The notes beneath the pieces are model-generated. The model worked only from the letters and a program-made list of their open reading frames with translations, did no database searches and was not told the origin of the DNA. The translations under genes and the position numbers were made by a program. Shown piece by piece: positions 16,840-23,852 of a stretch of 64,000 bases of DNA. Within the stretch, counting starts at the first letter, position 1. The number at the start of each line of letters is the position of its first letter. This stretch comes from Plesiocystis pacifica SIR-1 (GTDB lineage: Bacteria; Myxococcota_A; Polyangia; Nannocystales; Nannocystaceae): NCBI RefSeq assembly GCF_000170895.1, contig NZ_ABCS01000009.1, positions 1 to 64,000 of the forward strand, given 5' to 3'.

Positions 16840-17445
16840 TCACTCGGGCTCGGGCTTGTCCGGGACGGGCTTGATGACCAGGTCGGGGACCGTCGGGCCG
16901 GCGGCCTCGGGGGCGCCGATCTCGAAGCCGTAGCTGAGCTCGAGGTCCTCGGGGACGAGATCGCGGGTCACGCTCCCGCCGCCGGAGGTCAGGGTCTCGA
17001 GCCAGGCGTAGCCGACGGTGGGGTCGCCCTCGGTCACGAACACGCTGGCCTCGCTGCCGTCGGCTAGGGGGTAGCCGGGGAGCTCGATGACCACGCGGAC
17101 CATGGACAGGTCGCCGAAGGCGAGCTCGAGGGGGCGACCGCCGAGCTCGTAAAAACCCCCGGCCTGCTCGATCACGGCGCGGCCTGGCAGCAGGTGCACG
17201 ACGACGCCGGCCTCGCCTTCGACGTCGGCCCCGGGCAGATCGGGGAGCAGGGGGTAGGTCTGGCCCGGGTCGAACTCGGGGGTGCATGCCAGGGCCGTCG
17301 GGTCGCAGCTTTGCTCGGGGTTCGCGGACGCGGGGGCGCTCGCGCTCAGCAGCACGCTGGCCAAAAGGGTGAGGGCGGTCAGGAGGGTGTGGCGGGCGAA
17401 GGACGCAGGGGTCCCGTGCCCCGAGGTATCGAGGGTGCGCATCAT
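16840..17445 (-). CDS. Secreted protein of unknown function, downstream of an SD-hiding hairpin
   Basis: 201 residues, two adjacent ATG codons at the start. A signal peptide ends near 'SAPASANPEQ'. The mature part has two Cys ('SCDPTALACTPEF') and a beta-rich domain ('GVVVHLLPGRAVIEQAGGFY', 'MVRVVIELPGYPLADGSEA') that resembles small immunoglobulin-like or carboxypeptidase-regulatory-like folds; no firm family. The C-terminus is Pro/Glu-rich. It is divergent from sigma 3, and its ribosome binding site is buried in a perfect 15-bp stem, so translation is likely controlled. Confidence 0.6.
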   Translation of the reverse strand: MMRTLDTSGHGTPASFARHTLLTALTLLASVLLSASAPASANPEQSCDPTALACTPEFDPGQTYPLLPDLPGADVEGEAGVVVHLLPGRAVIEQAGGFYELGGRPLELAFGDLSMVRVVIELPGYPLADGSEASVFVTEGDPTVGYAWLETLTSGGGSVTRDLVPEDLELSYGFEIGAPEAAGPTVPDLVIKPVPDKPEPE

Positions 17446-17448
17446 GTC

Positions 17449-17493
17449 GTCTTCCTTGCCCGGCGCGTGTCAGCTCAGCCGGGCAAGGAAGAC
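17449..17493 (-). promoter_or_regulatory. Perfect 15-bp inverted repeat masking the ribosome binding site
   Basis: GTCTTCCTTGCCCGG (17449-17463) and CCGGGCAAGGAAGAC (17479-17493) are exact inverted repeats with a 15-nt spacer. In the mRNA of the minus-strand gene starting at 17445 the 3' arm would be the transcript of 17463-17449, containing GGCAAGGAAGAC, that is, the Shine-Dalgarno AAGGA located 8-12 bases before the ATG. The stem would therefore block initiation until opened. It also lies between two divergent genes and could be a DNA operator instead. Confidence 0.6.
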
Positions 17494-17564
17494 GTTCCGG
17501 CCGAGCACCCCCGGTTGCGCGGCTCCCCAAAAAATTTTTGACCCTCGCCTATACTCCGCTGGCC

Positions 17565-18209
17565 ATGGGCGGAGAGCTCGACGCCGAGGACTGGGAGCGC
17601 GACGCGCAGCTGCTCGCGCGTTGGCGTGACCGGGACGTCGACGCGGGCGAGGAGCTGTTCGCGCGCCACGGCGGCGCGGTCATCCGATTCTTCCGCACCA
17701 AGCTCGTCGACGAGTCCGAGGAGCTCGTGCAGCAGACCTTCCTGCGCTTGATCGAAGGGCGCGATCGGATCCGCGAGGGCGTGGCGATGCGCGCCTACGT
17801 CCTCGGCATCGCCCGCAACGTCCTGCGCGAGCGCCTGCGGAGCCTGGGCCGCGAGCGGGCCCACGAGGCGGACTTCGCCGTCGACTCCATCGCAACCCTG
17901 GCCCCGGGCGTGACGACCCTGGCGGCCAAGCGACGCGAGCTCCGGCTGCTGCTCGAGGGCTTGCGCCACCTGCCCCTCGACGATCAGATCATCCTCGAGC
18001 TGTTTTATTGGGAGCGCCTCGACACCCAGGCCATCGCCGACTTCGTGGGCATCAACGCCTCGACCCTGCGCGGGCGCATGGGCGCGGCGCGGCGGCGCCT
18101 GGCCAAGGCCATGGAGGCCCTCGGCGCCTCGGGTCAGCTCATCGAGAGCACGGTCAGCGGGCTCGAGGCCTGGGCCGCCGAGGTCCGCGAGCTCGCTTCA
18201 AAGGAGTAA
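17565..18209 (+). CDS. ECF-like RNA polymerase sigma factor (sigma 3)
   Basis: 214 residues from the ATG at 17565; an in-frame TTG at 17538 is less likely. Region 2: 'LFARHGGAVIRFFRTKLV', 'ESEELVQQTFLRLI', 'AMRAYVLGIARNVLRERLRS'. Region 4: 'LDTQAIADFVGINASTLRGR'. The tail beyond region 4 ends 'STVSGLEAWAAEVRELASKE', close to sigma 4. TATACT lies 15 bp before the ATG, so the message may have almost no leader. It is divergent from the secreted-protein gene 16840-17445 and its 3' end overlaps the convergent DUF1552 gene by 12 bp. The nearest kinase is 13672-16740. Confidence 0.9.
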   Translation: MGGELDAEDWERDAQLLARWRDRDVDAGEELFARHGGAVIRFFRTKLVDESEELVQQTFLRLIEGRDRIREGVAMRAYVLGIARNVLRERLRSLGRERAHEADFAVDSIATLAPGVTTLAAKRRELRLLLEGLRHLPLDDQIILELFYWERLDTQAIADFVGINASTLRGRMGAARRRLAKAMEALGASGQLIESTVSGLEAWAAEVRELASKE

Positions 18210-19568
18210 GCCCGGCAGCGGCGTGGAGTCGCCGCCGAAGGCCTCGGGGTCCGCGTCGAGCTCCGCGCCCAGCCCCAGCCCCGTCCCGATCGTCCGCAGC
18301 AGCCTCCCGTACTGCGTGCCCGGATCCATGGCGAGGTGCTGCCCCGTCACGAACGCGCCCCCGCCCGAGCCCGCGAGCACCACCGGCAGATCGACGTGGG
18401 TGTGGGAGTTGCCGTTGGACAGCTCCGAGCTCATCAGGATGAGGGTGTGGTCGAGGAGGTTGCCCTCGGCCCCGGCCGGGGTCTCGCGCAGGCGCGCGGC
18501 CAGGTAGGCGAGTTGCTCGACCTCCCAGGCCTCGATGGCTCGCAGATCGTCGATGTCGTCGGAGTCGTTTTGATGGTGGGAGAGGTCGTGGTGGGCGTCG
18601 ACGATGCCCAGCTCGGGGTAGCTGCGGTTGGAGGCCGAGTTGCCGAGCATGAAGGACACGGCGCGGGTCAGGTCGCAGCGCAGGGCGAGGACGGTGAGCT
18701 CGGCCATGAGCTCGGCGTGCTCCGTGGCCGTGGGCGGGTCGTGGTCGAGGGCGCTCGGATCAGAGGGGTCGAAGGGCAGCTCGTCGAGGCTGCACGCGGC
18801 GAGGGCCTCGGCCGGGGCTTCGATGCGCAGCTCGAGGGCGCGGACCGAGTCGAGGTACTCCTCGAGCCGGGTCTGGTCGGCCTGGCCCAGGCGCTGCTCG
18901 AGGGCGTGGATGTCGGCCTGCACGCTGTCGAGGGCGCTGAGCTCGAGGGCCCGCCGGCGCTCCCGCTCGCTCGCCGAGGCCTCGGGGTCGTAGCCGGCGA
19001 ACAACAGGTCGAAGGCCATGCGCGGCGAGACGACCTTGGTCAGGGGCGTGCGCGGCCCGGCCCAGGAGACGCAGCGCGAGTAGGCGCAGGCGAAGCCGTT
19101 GTCGCAGTGCCCCGTGCCCGCGTCGCCGCCCTCGAGGCCCAGCTGCAGCGAGTGCAGCGGCGTGCGCCCGGCGAGGTGATCGGCGAACAGCTGGTCGAGG
19201 CTCTGGGCCAGGTGAATGTCGGTCTGGCTGTGGCGGGCGAGGGCGGCGGTCAAAAAGCCCGCCGTGCCGGCGGCGTGGTGGCCGGGCATGTTGGGGTCGG
19301 AGGCGAGGTTGTCGAGGCCGGAGATCACGGTGATCTGATCTTCGAGGCCCGCGAGCCCGGCGAGGGTCGGCGAGAGGGCGAAGTCCGGCCCGGTCTGCTG
19401 GGGCTTCCACAGCGGCCCGAGCATGCCGTTGGGGGCGAAGTAGGCGATGAAGCGCTGGGGCGCGTCGTCGCCGTGCCCCGCCCGGGCGCGCCGAGGGGCC
19501 AGGGACTCGAGCCAGGGCAGGGCCAGGGCCACGGCCGCGCCGCCCAGGAAGGTCCGCCGCGACTTCAC
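18198..19568 (-). CDS. DUF1552 family exported protein (Tat signal)
   Basis: 456 residues from a GTG at 19568 that overlaps the TGA of the upstream gene (GTGA), so translation is coupled. The N-terminus 'SRRTFLGGAAVALALPWLES' is a twin-arginine signal typical of DUF1552 proteins. The body contains 'RFIAYFAPNGM', 'PGHHAAGTAGFLTA', 'DIHLAQSLDQLFADHL' and 'ELGIVDAHHDLSHH', hallmark segments of the family, which is related to sulfatase/phosphatase-like folds (DUF1501). Function unproven; in planctomycetes and myxobacteria it is always beside DUF1592-type cytochrome-like proteins, as here. Tat export implies folding, perhaps with a metal, in the cytoplasm. Confidence 0.85.
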   Translation of the reverse strand: MKSRRTFLGGAAVALALPWLESLAPRRARAGHGDDAPQRFIAYFAPNGMLGPLWKPQQTGPDFALSPTLAGLAGLEDQITVISGLDNLASDPNMPGHHAAGTAGFLTAALARHSQTDIHLAQSLDQLFADHLAGRTPLHSLQLGLEGGDAGTGHCDNGFACAYSRCVSWAGPRTPLTKVVSPRMAFDLLFAGYDPEASASERERRRALELSALDSVQADIHALEQRLGQADQTRLEEYLDSVRALELRIEAPAEALAACSLDELPFDPSDPSALDHDPPTATEHAELMAELTVLALRCDLTRAVSFMLGNSASNRSYPELGIVDAHHDLSHHQNDSDDIDDLRAIEAWEVEQLAYLAARLRETPAGAEGNLLDHTLILMSSELSNGNSHTHVDLPVVLAGSGGGAFVTGQHLAMDPGTQYGRLLRTIGTGLGLGAELDADPEAFGGDSTPLPGLLL

Positions 19569-21172
19569 GGGCTCGCCTCCTCGGGGATCCGCGCTCGGAA
19601 GGCCTCGCTGGTCGCCACGAGCACGAAGAGCTCGCGCAGGCCGTGGCCGCGGCTCTCGAGGGTGGAGGCGAGGGCGTCGATCTCGGCGCGGTCGTCGGCG
19701 TCGAGGGCCCGGCCGGTGGCGTAGGTCAGGGTCTGCTGGACCACGCAGGGGACGAAGCTGGGGTCCTCGGCGATGGCGCTGGCCATCTCGACGGGATCGC
19801 CGAAGCTCACCCCCGAGGGCAGGGCGCCCGAGCTGTCGATGCGCTGGCCGCCGTCGCTGAGGTGAAAGGCCCCGATCGCGTCGTAGCTCTCGAAGGCCAG
19901 GCCGATGGCGTCGATGGGCTCGTGGCAGCCGGCGCACGCGGGGTTGGCCCGGTGCGCCGCGAAGGCCTCGCGCTTGGTCGACGCGCTCACGTCCACGGGC
20001 ACGTCGACCCCTGGCGGCGGCGGCCCGAGCTCGGTGCACAGCAGGTTGCTCAGCACCCAGCTCCCGCGCCGGGCCGGCGAGGTGGTGAAGGGGTAGGCGA
20101 GCACGGACAGCAGCCCGGCTTGGGTCAGCACCCCGCGGCGCTCGGGGCCGTTGGCGACGGGTACGAAGGCCTCGGGCTCGACGTCGCCGCCCTGGCTGGG
20201 GTGCTCGAGGCCATAGAGCGCGGCGAGGTGGGCGTCGACGTAGCTGTCCTCGCTGAGCAGCAGCTCGCGCAGGTCGCCGTCTTCGGCGAGCAGGGCGTCG
20301 AACAAAAGGCGGGGCTCCTCGGCCATGGACGCGCGCAGCTGCTGGTCGAAGTCGGGGTAGCGGCCGACGTCCTTGAACACGTCGTCGAGGTAGCGAAAGG
20401 CGAGCCACTGCCCGGCGAAGTCGCTGGCCAGGGCGGAAGCTCGGGGGTCGGCGAGCATGCGCCGGACCTGGGCCTCGTAGGTGCTCGGCTCGGACAGGGC
20501 GCCCTGCTCGGCGAGGGCGAGGAGCTCGGCGTCGGGCGGGGCGCTCCACAGAAAGTAGGCGACGCGGCTGGCGAGCTCGTAGCCCTCGACGAAGTCCGCG
20601 GGGGCGCCGGCGGGCGCGGTCGCTTCGACGCGAAATACGAAGTGGGGCGAGAGCAAGGCCGCGCGCAGGGCCGCGGCGATCGCCGAGCCGAGGGGCTCTC
20701 CGAGGGCCCGAGCTTCGGCGTAGACGGCGAGCAGGCGCTCGAGCTCAGCGTCGCTGGGCGGGTGTCGCCAGGCCACGGTGGTCCGTCCGCGGATCACCGC
20801 GCGGGCGCAGGCCGCCTCGCTCTCTCCGGGGTCGCAGCCATCGAGGGCGCTCGCGAGCGCGCCCTCGACCAGGCTCAGGTCGAGGGCTTCGGTGGTCGCT
20901 TGGGCGTAGAACTCGAGCAGCAGCGGGCTGGTGGTCAGCGCGGCGCTGGCCGTGTCGAAGCCCTGGCTTGGGGCGTCGGCGGGCAGGTGCTCGGCGACGC
21001 CCGAGCGTACGCCGAGCACGGCCTCGAGGCTGTTGGCGTACTGGGTCGCGTTGAGCCGGTGCAGGTGCAGCCCCGGCTGGGCGGGGGGCTGGGGCTCGGA
21101 GCAGGCCACGCTCGCGCAGGCGAGGGCGAGGAGCAGGGGTGCTCCCACGTCGAGGCTGCGCGGCGCCAGCAT
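19565..21172 (-). CDS. DUF1587/1595/1592/1588/1585 multidomain exported protein with a CxxCH motif
   Basis: 535 residues. An N-terminal hydrophobic segment with 'LACASVACSEP' suggests a lipoprotein or secreted protein. Domain cues in order: 'LHRLNATQYANSLEAVLG' (DUF1587), 'LSPHFVFRVE' with 'ELASRVAYFLWSAPPDAEL' (DUF1595/1592), 'RRGVLTQAGLLSVLAYP' (DUF1588), and the C-terminal DUF1585 part. 'CAGCHEPIDAIGLAFESYD' holds a single haem c attachment site, so a redox role in the periplasm is likely. Always found with DUF1552; here the two overlap by 4 bp. It begins 31 bp after the MYXO-CTERM gene stop. Confidence 0.85.
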   Translation of the reverse strand: MLAPRSLDVGAPLLLALACASVACSEPQPPAQPGLHLHRLNATQYANSLEAVLGVRSGVAEHLPADAPSQGFDTASAALTTSPLLLEFYAQATTEALDLSLVEGALASALDGCDPGESEAACARAVIRGRTTVAWRHPPSDAELERLLAVYAEARALGEPLGSAIAAALRAALLSPHFVFRVEATAPAGAPADFVEGYELASRVAYFLWSAPPDAELLALAEQGALSEPSTYEAQVRRMLADPRASALASDFAGQWLAFRYLDDVFKDVGRYPDFDQQLRASMAEEPRLLFDALLAEDGDLRELLLSEDSYVDAHLAALYGLEHPSQGGDVEPEAFVPVANGPERRGVLTQAGLLSVLAYPFTTSPARRGSWVLSNLLCTELGPPPPGVDVPVDVSASTKREAFAAHRANPACAGCHEPIDAIGLAFESYDAIGAFHLSDGGQRIDSSGALPSGVSFGDPVEMASAIAEDPSFVPCVVQQTLTYATGRALDADDRAEIDALASTLESRGHGLRELFVLVATSEAFRARIPEEASP

Positions 21173-21203
21173 GGCTGGGTCAGCCTACTCCAAGGTGGAG
21201 CGC

Positions 21204-21896
21204 TCAGCCCTCACCGCGGCGCCAGGCCGGGATCAGCAGCAAGCAGGCGAAGCCGAGGGCGATCCACGGCGCCGGGACCTCGCCGTTGGCGCTGCAGCCC
21301 CGGCTGGCGGGGTCGCCCATCTCGTCGTTGGCGGCGCCGCCGGTGTCTTCACCGTACTCATCCTCGCCGCCGGCGGACTCCTCTTCGCCTTCGCCGCCGG
21401 ACTCTTCCTCTTCGCCGCCGGTCGTGTCCTCGGCGCCGGACTCCTCTTCTTCGCCGCCGGTCGTGTCCTCTTCACCGCCGGTCGTATCCTCTTCACCGGT
21501 CTCCATCTCCGGGGGCTCACCGCCGACGTAGATGGTGTTCGAGTCCGTGTCCGCGCCGCCGTCGACGTGGATGAGGTGCTCGCCCTCTTCGACGACGATG
21601 CCCTCGAAGGTGCAGCCCGAGGAGCAGCTCTGGGTCGCGATGAGCGCACCGTCGATGTAGAGCTCGACCTCGTCGATGCCCTCGTCGACCCAGCTGCTCC
21701 ACACGGAGAGCTCGACGTCGATGGTCGCGGGAGCGTCGGGGAAGTGTTCGCCCTCGCTGGGCGAGAGGATGTAGACCATGGAGGGCTCTTCGCCCGTGGT
21801 CTCGGCCTGGGCAGCGACGCTGATCGCCATGGCGGCGGGGACGGCGAGGGCCAGAGCGGCGAAGAAACGAACGCGGGAAGCGAAAGGCAAGCGCAT
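21204..21896 (-). CDS. Surface protein with Ig-like domain, acidic repeat linker and MYXO-CTERM-like tail
   Basis: 230 residues from the ATG at 21896. Signal peptide ending 'ISVAAQAETT'. A single Ig-like domain follows ('MVYILSPSEGEHF', 'IDEVELYIDGALIATQSCSS', 'HLIHVDGGADTDSNTIYVGG'), of the kind (Bacterial Ig/DUF11-like) often preceding anchors. Then comes a linker of about 70 residues made of degenerate GGEEDTT and GGEEEES units, coded by 21-bp-like repeats (about 21340-21500). The end 'RGCSANGEVPAPWIAL', a hydrophobic stretch and 'RRGEG' match the MYXO-CTERM sorting pattern (Cys, transmembrane helix, basic end). Likely cell-surface anchored, possibly partner of the DUF1592/DUF1552 proteins downstream. 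Confidence 0.7.
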   Translation of the reverse strand: MRLPFASRVRFFAALALAVPAAMAISVAAQAETTGEEPSMVYILSPSEGEHFPDAPATIDVELSVWSSWVDEGIDEVELYIDGALIATQSCSSGCTFEGIVVEEGEHLIHVDGGADTDSNTIYVGGEPPEMETGEEDTTGGEEDTTGGEEEESGAEDTTGGEEEESGGEGEEESAGGEDEYGEDTGGAANDEMGDPASRGCSANGEVPAPWIALGFACLLLIPAWRRGEG

Positions 21897-22144
21897 GACA
21901 ACCCGGGTGTGCCGCCAGCGGAGCGAGTCGATCACCGGAGACGCGGTGCCAGACGCAGGTTTTTTGAGGCTCCAGCCAGGGTGCGAACTGCGCGCCGGCG
22001 AACCTCCGGGGGTCCAGACGACCGCCTCCAGGATCGATTCAAAGCCCGCCAAACAGCCAACTCACCCCGCTCAGGGGGGTCTGAGCGCTAAATCCGGTCA
22101 TTTACTGTGGTAGGGTGAGCGCGCCCATCGAGGCACCTGTGGCC
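21897..22144. other. Divergent intergenic region with an inverted repeat
   Basis: 248 bp between the MYXO-CTERM gene and the DsbD-like gene. CGCTCAG (22068-22074) and CTGAGCG (22081-22087) form a 7-bp hairpin around GGGGGT. The lower-GC stretch 22088-22115 (CTAAATCCGGTCATTTACTG) is the best promoter location for the plus-strand gene. No gene seen. Confidence 0.3.
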
Positions 22145-22597
22145 ATGACCGGAAAACTTCGCAAGCTCCTCGCCCTCTCTGCCGCCTTCACCACGACTCT
22201 GGCCGTTTGCGTGGCCAGCACGGCCCTGGCCTCCGAGCCGACCACGGCCGCGACCGTCGGGGACGACTCCTACAGCGTCAAGGTCGACAACGCGCGCAGC
22301 AAGGTCAACAAGTCCGGCACCATCACCGTGACCGTCACGGCGGCCGAGGGCTACAAGGCCAACGACGCCTACCCCAACAAGATCAAGGACCTCGCGGTGG
22401 ACGGCAAGGCCAAGCTCGAGGCCGAGACCGTCGCTGGTCGGGTCACCGACAAGCACACCATCGTCTACGAGGTGAAGGTCACGCCCAAGAAGGCCGGCGA
22501 CCACAAGGTGAGCGGCGAGATCAAGTTCAGCGTGTGCAATGCCGACTCGTGCACCATGAAGAAGGTCCCGCTCAAGGCGACCGCCACCGGCGTCTGA
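22145..22597 (+). CDS. Exported DsbD N-terminal-like (thiol:disulfide interchange, alpha-type) domain protein
   Basis: 150 residues from the ATG at 22145 (a GTG at 22115 is also in frame). Signal peptide ends 'ASTALASEP'. The mature part is one Ig-like domain, ending 'GEIKFSVCNADSCTMKKVPL', with two Cys six residues... spaced C-N-A-D-S-C, very close to the 'VCN-x-x-x-C' motif of the DsbD alpha domain, which passes electrons to periplasmic thiol partners. The preceding Lys-rich strands ('NKSGTITVTVTAAEGYKAND') also fit. Membrane DsbD domains are absent, so it is a stand-alone periplasmic module; the redox role is inferred. A good intrinsic terminator follows. Confidence 0.6.
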   Translation: MTGKLRKLLALSAAFTTTLAVCVASTALASEPTTAATVGDDSYSVKVDNARSKVNKSGTITVTVTAAEGYKANDAYPNKIKDLAVDGKAKLEAETVAGRVTDKHTIVYEVKVTPKKAGDHKVSGEIKFSVCNADSCTMKKVPLKATATGV

Positions 22598-22621
22598 GCT
22601 CCTTTGCTCCGCCCCTCCCGC

Positions 22622-22658
22622 GACACCCCGCCAGGCGACTGGTCGGGGTGTCTCGCTT
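22622..22658 (+). terminator. Intrinsic terminator after the DsbD-like gene
   Basis: GACACCCCG (22622-22630) pairs with CGGGGTGTC (22644-22652) around a 13-nt loop; TCGCTTTT follows. Lies 25 bp after the stop at 22597. Confidence 0.75.
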
Positions 22659-22660
22659 TT

Positions 22661-22923
22661 GGGGCGCGGCCGCCGGTTGATGCGCGGGCCCGGATCGAGT
22701 CGAGTCTCCCTCCCCAGGGCTTTGCCCTCGGTCGGCGCGGTGGTTGCGGGGCCGCCGAGTTCAGACGCCGAGTTCGCGAGTTTGGAGCGATCGGATCTGC
22801 GGACTCCGCAGGGCCCTCGGCGCCGTGATCTGCGGACTCTGCAGACGCCGCAACGCCCCTTTCGGGCTACTGGCACTGCGTCCGTGGAGGGTCTAGGAAC
22901 TGATAGACTGTCCTCGAACTGCC
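22661..22923. other. Intergenic stretch without a recognised gene
   Basis: 263 bp after the terminator. It contains two near-copies of GATCTGCGGACTC-GCAG (about 22793-22809 and 22829-22845), each able to form a 6-bp hairpin, CTGCGG/CCGCAG or a variant. The lower-GC part just before 22924 (CTAGGAACTGATAGACTGTC) probably holds the promoter of the next gene. Confidence 0.35.
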
Positions 22924-23829
22924 ATGCTTGCGCACGAGCTCTTTCGTTCCACCCGCCGCCGCAGCGTCGCCGCGCTGACCTGCGCGGCCCTGAGCCTGGC
23001 GGGCTTTGCCCCTCGAGCCGCCGCCGCCCCCGCGCAGGGAGAGGCCGCGGCGCCCGAGAAGAGCGAGACCAGCGAGGCCGAGGCGCTGTTCCGCCGCGGC
23101 CAGGCCAAGTACGAGACCGCCGACTACACCGGCGCCATCGAGCTGTGGACCGAGGCCTACGCCCTGGTCGAGTCGGTCCCCGAGAACGCCGGCATCAAGG
23201 CGGTGCTGCTCTACAACGTGGCCCAGGCCCACGTGAAGGCCTACGAGCTCTACGAGGACCCCATCCACCTCAAGAAGGCCCTGCAGTTGCTGCAGGGCTT
23301 CCGCGGCGGCATCGCGGTGCTCTACGCCGACGAGGCCGCGCGCGACGAGGAGTACAAAAAGGTCGACGCCAAGATCGCCGAGCTCGAGGCGGCCCTCGAC
23401 GCCCACGAGGCCAAGACCGAGGGTCCGGCCGAGCCGCCGCCGAAGGAGGAGCCCGTCGAGCCGCCTCCGCCCGCGCCGACCAACCCGGGGCGGCCGCTGA
23501 TCATCACCGGCGGCGCGGTGCTGGGTCTGGGCGTCGCCTTTGGTGGCGTCGGCCTGGTGGGGGCGCTGATCGGCTCCAACGCCAACGACATCGACGACCT
23601 CGACCCCCTCGACCTGCAAGCTCGCGAGGAGCGCTTTCGCGGGGGCGAGGCCGGCAACGCCCTCGCGTTCACCGGGCTGGTCATCGGCGGCGTGTTCGTG
23701 CCCGTCGGCGCCGCGCTCATCGCCGTCGGGGTCAAGCGCAACAAGGCGGCCAACACTCGCCCGCAGGCCCTCGTCCTCCCCACCTTCGGCTCGGGCAGCG
23801 CAGGCTTGTCCCTCACGGGTCGCTTCTAA
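22924..23829 (+). CDS. Exported TPR protein with C-terminal double membrane hairpin
   Basis: 301 residues. Signal peptide ends 'APRAAAAPAQ'. A TPR region covers about residues 45-110: 'AEALFRRGQAKYETADYTGA', 'KAVLLYNVAQAHVKAYE', 'LKKALQLLQGFRG'. A Pro/Glu-rich linker leads to two hydrophobic segments ('PLIITGGAVLGLGVAFGGVG' and 'ALAFTGLVIGGVFVPVGAAL') joined by a charged loop. This layout is common in myxobacteria for envelope proteins of unknown role, often beside kinases. The LDLa lipoprotein starts 23 bp after its stop, so they may be co-transcribed. Confidence 0.65.
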   Translation: MLAHELFRSTRRRSVAALTCAALSLAGFAPRAAAAPAQGEAAAPEKSETSEAEALFRRGQAKYETADYTGAIELWTEAYALVESVPENAGIKAVLLYNVAQAHVKAYELYEDPIHLKKALQLLQGFRGGIAVLYADEAARDEEYKKVDAKIAELEAALDAHEAKTEGPAEPPPKEEPVEPPPPAPTNPGRPLIITGGAVLGLGVAFGGVGLVGALIGSNANDIDDLDPLDLQAREERFRGGEAGNALAFTGLVIGGVFVPVGAALIAVGVKRNKAANTRPQALVLPTFGSGSAGLSLTGRF

Positions 23830-23852
23830 CTTCGTCTGACCAGGCGCCGATC

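Noticed and set aside
17532..17560. TTGACC and TATACT as a sigma-70-type promoter before sigma 3
   Set aside because: The two boxes are only about 6 bp apart instead of 17; TATACT alone may still be a -10 element.
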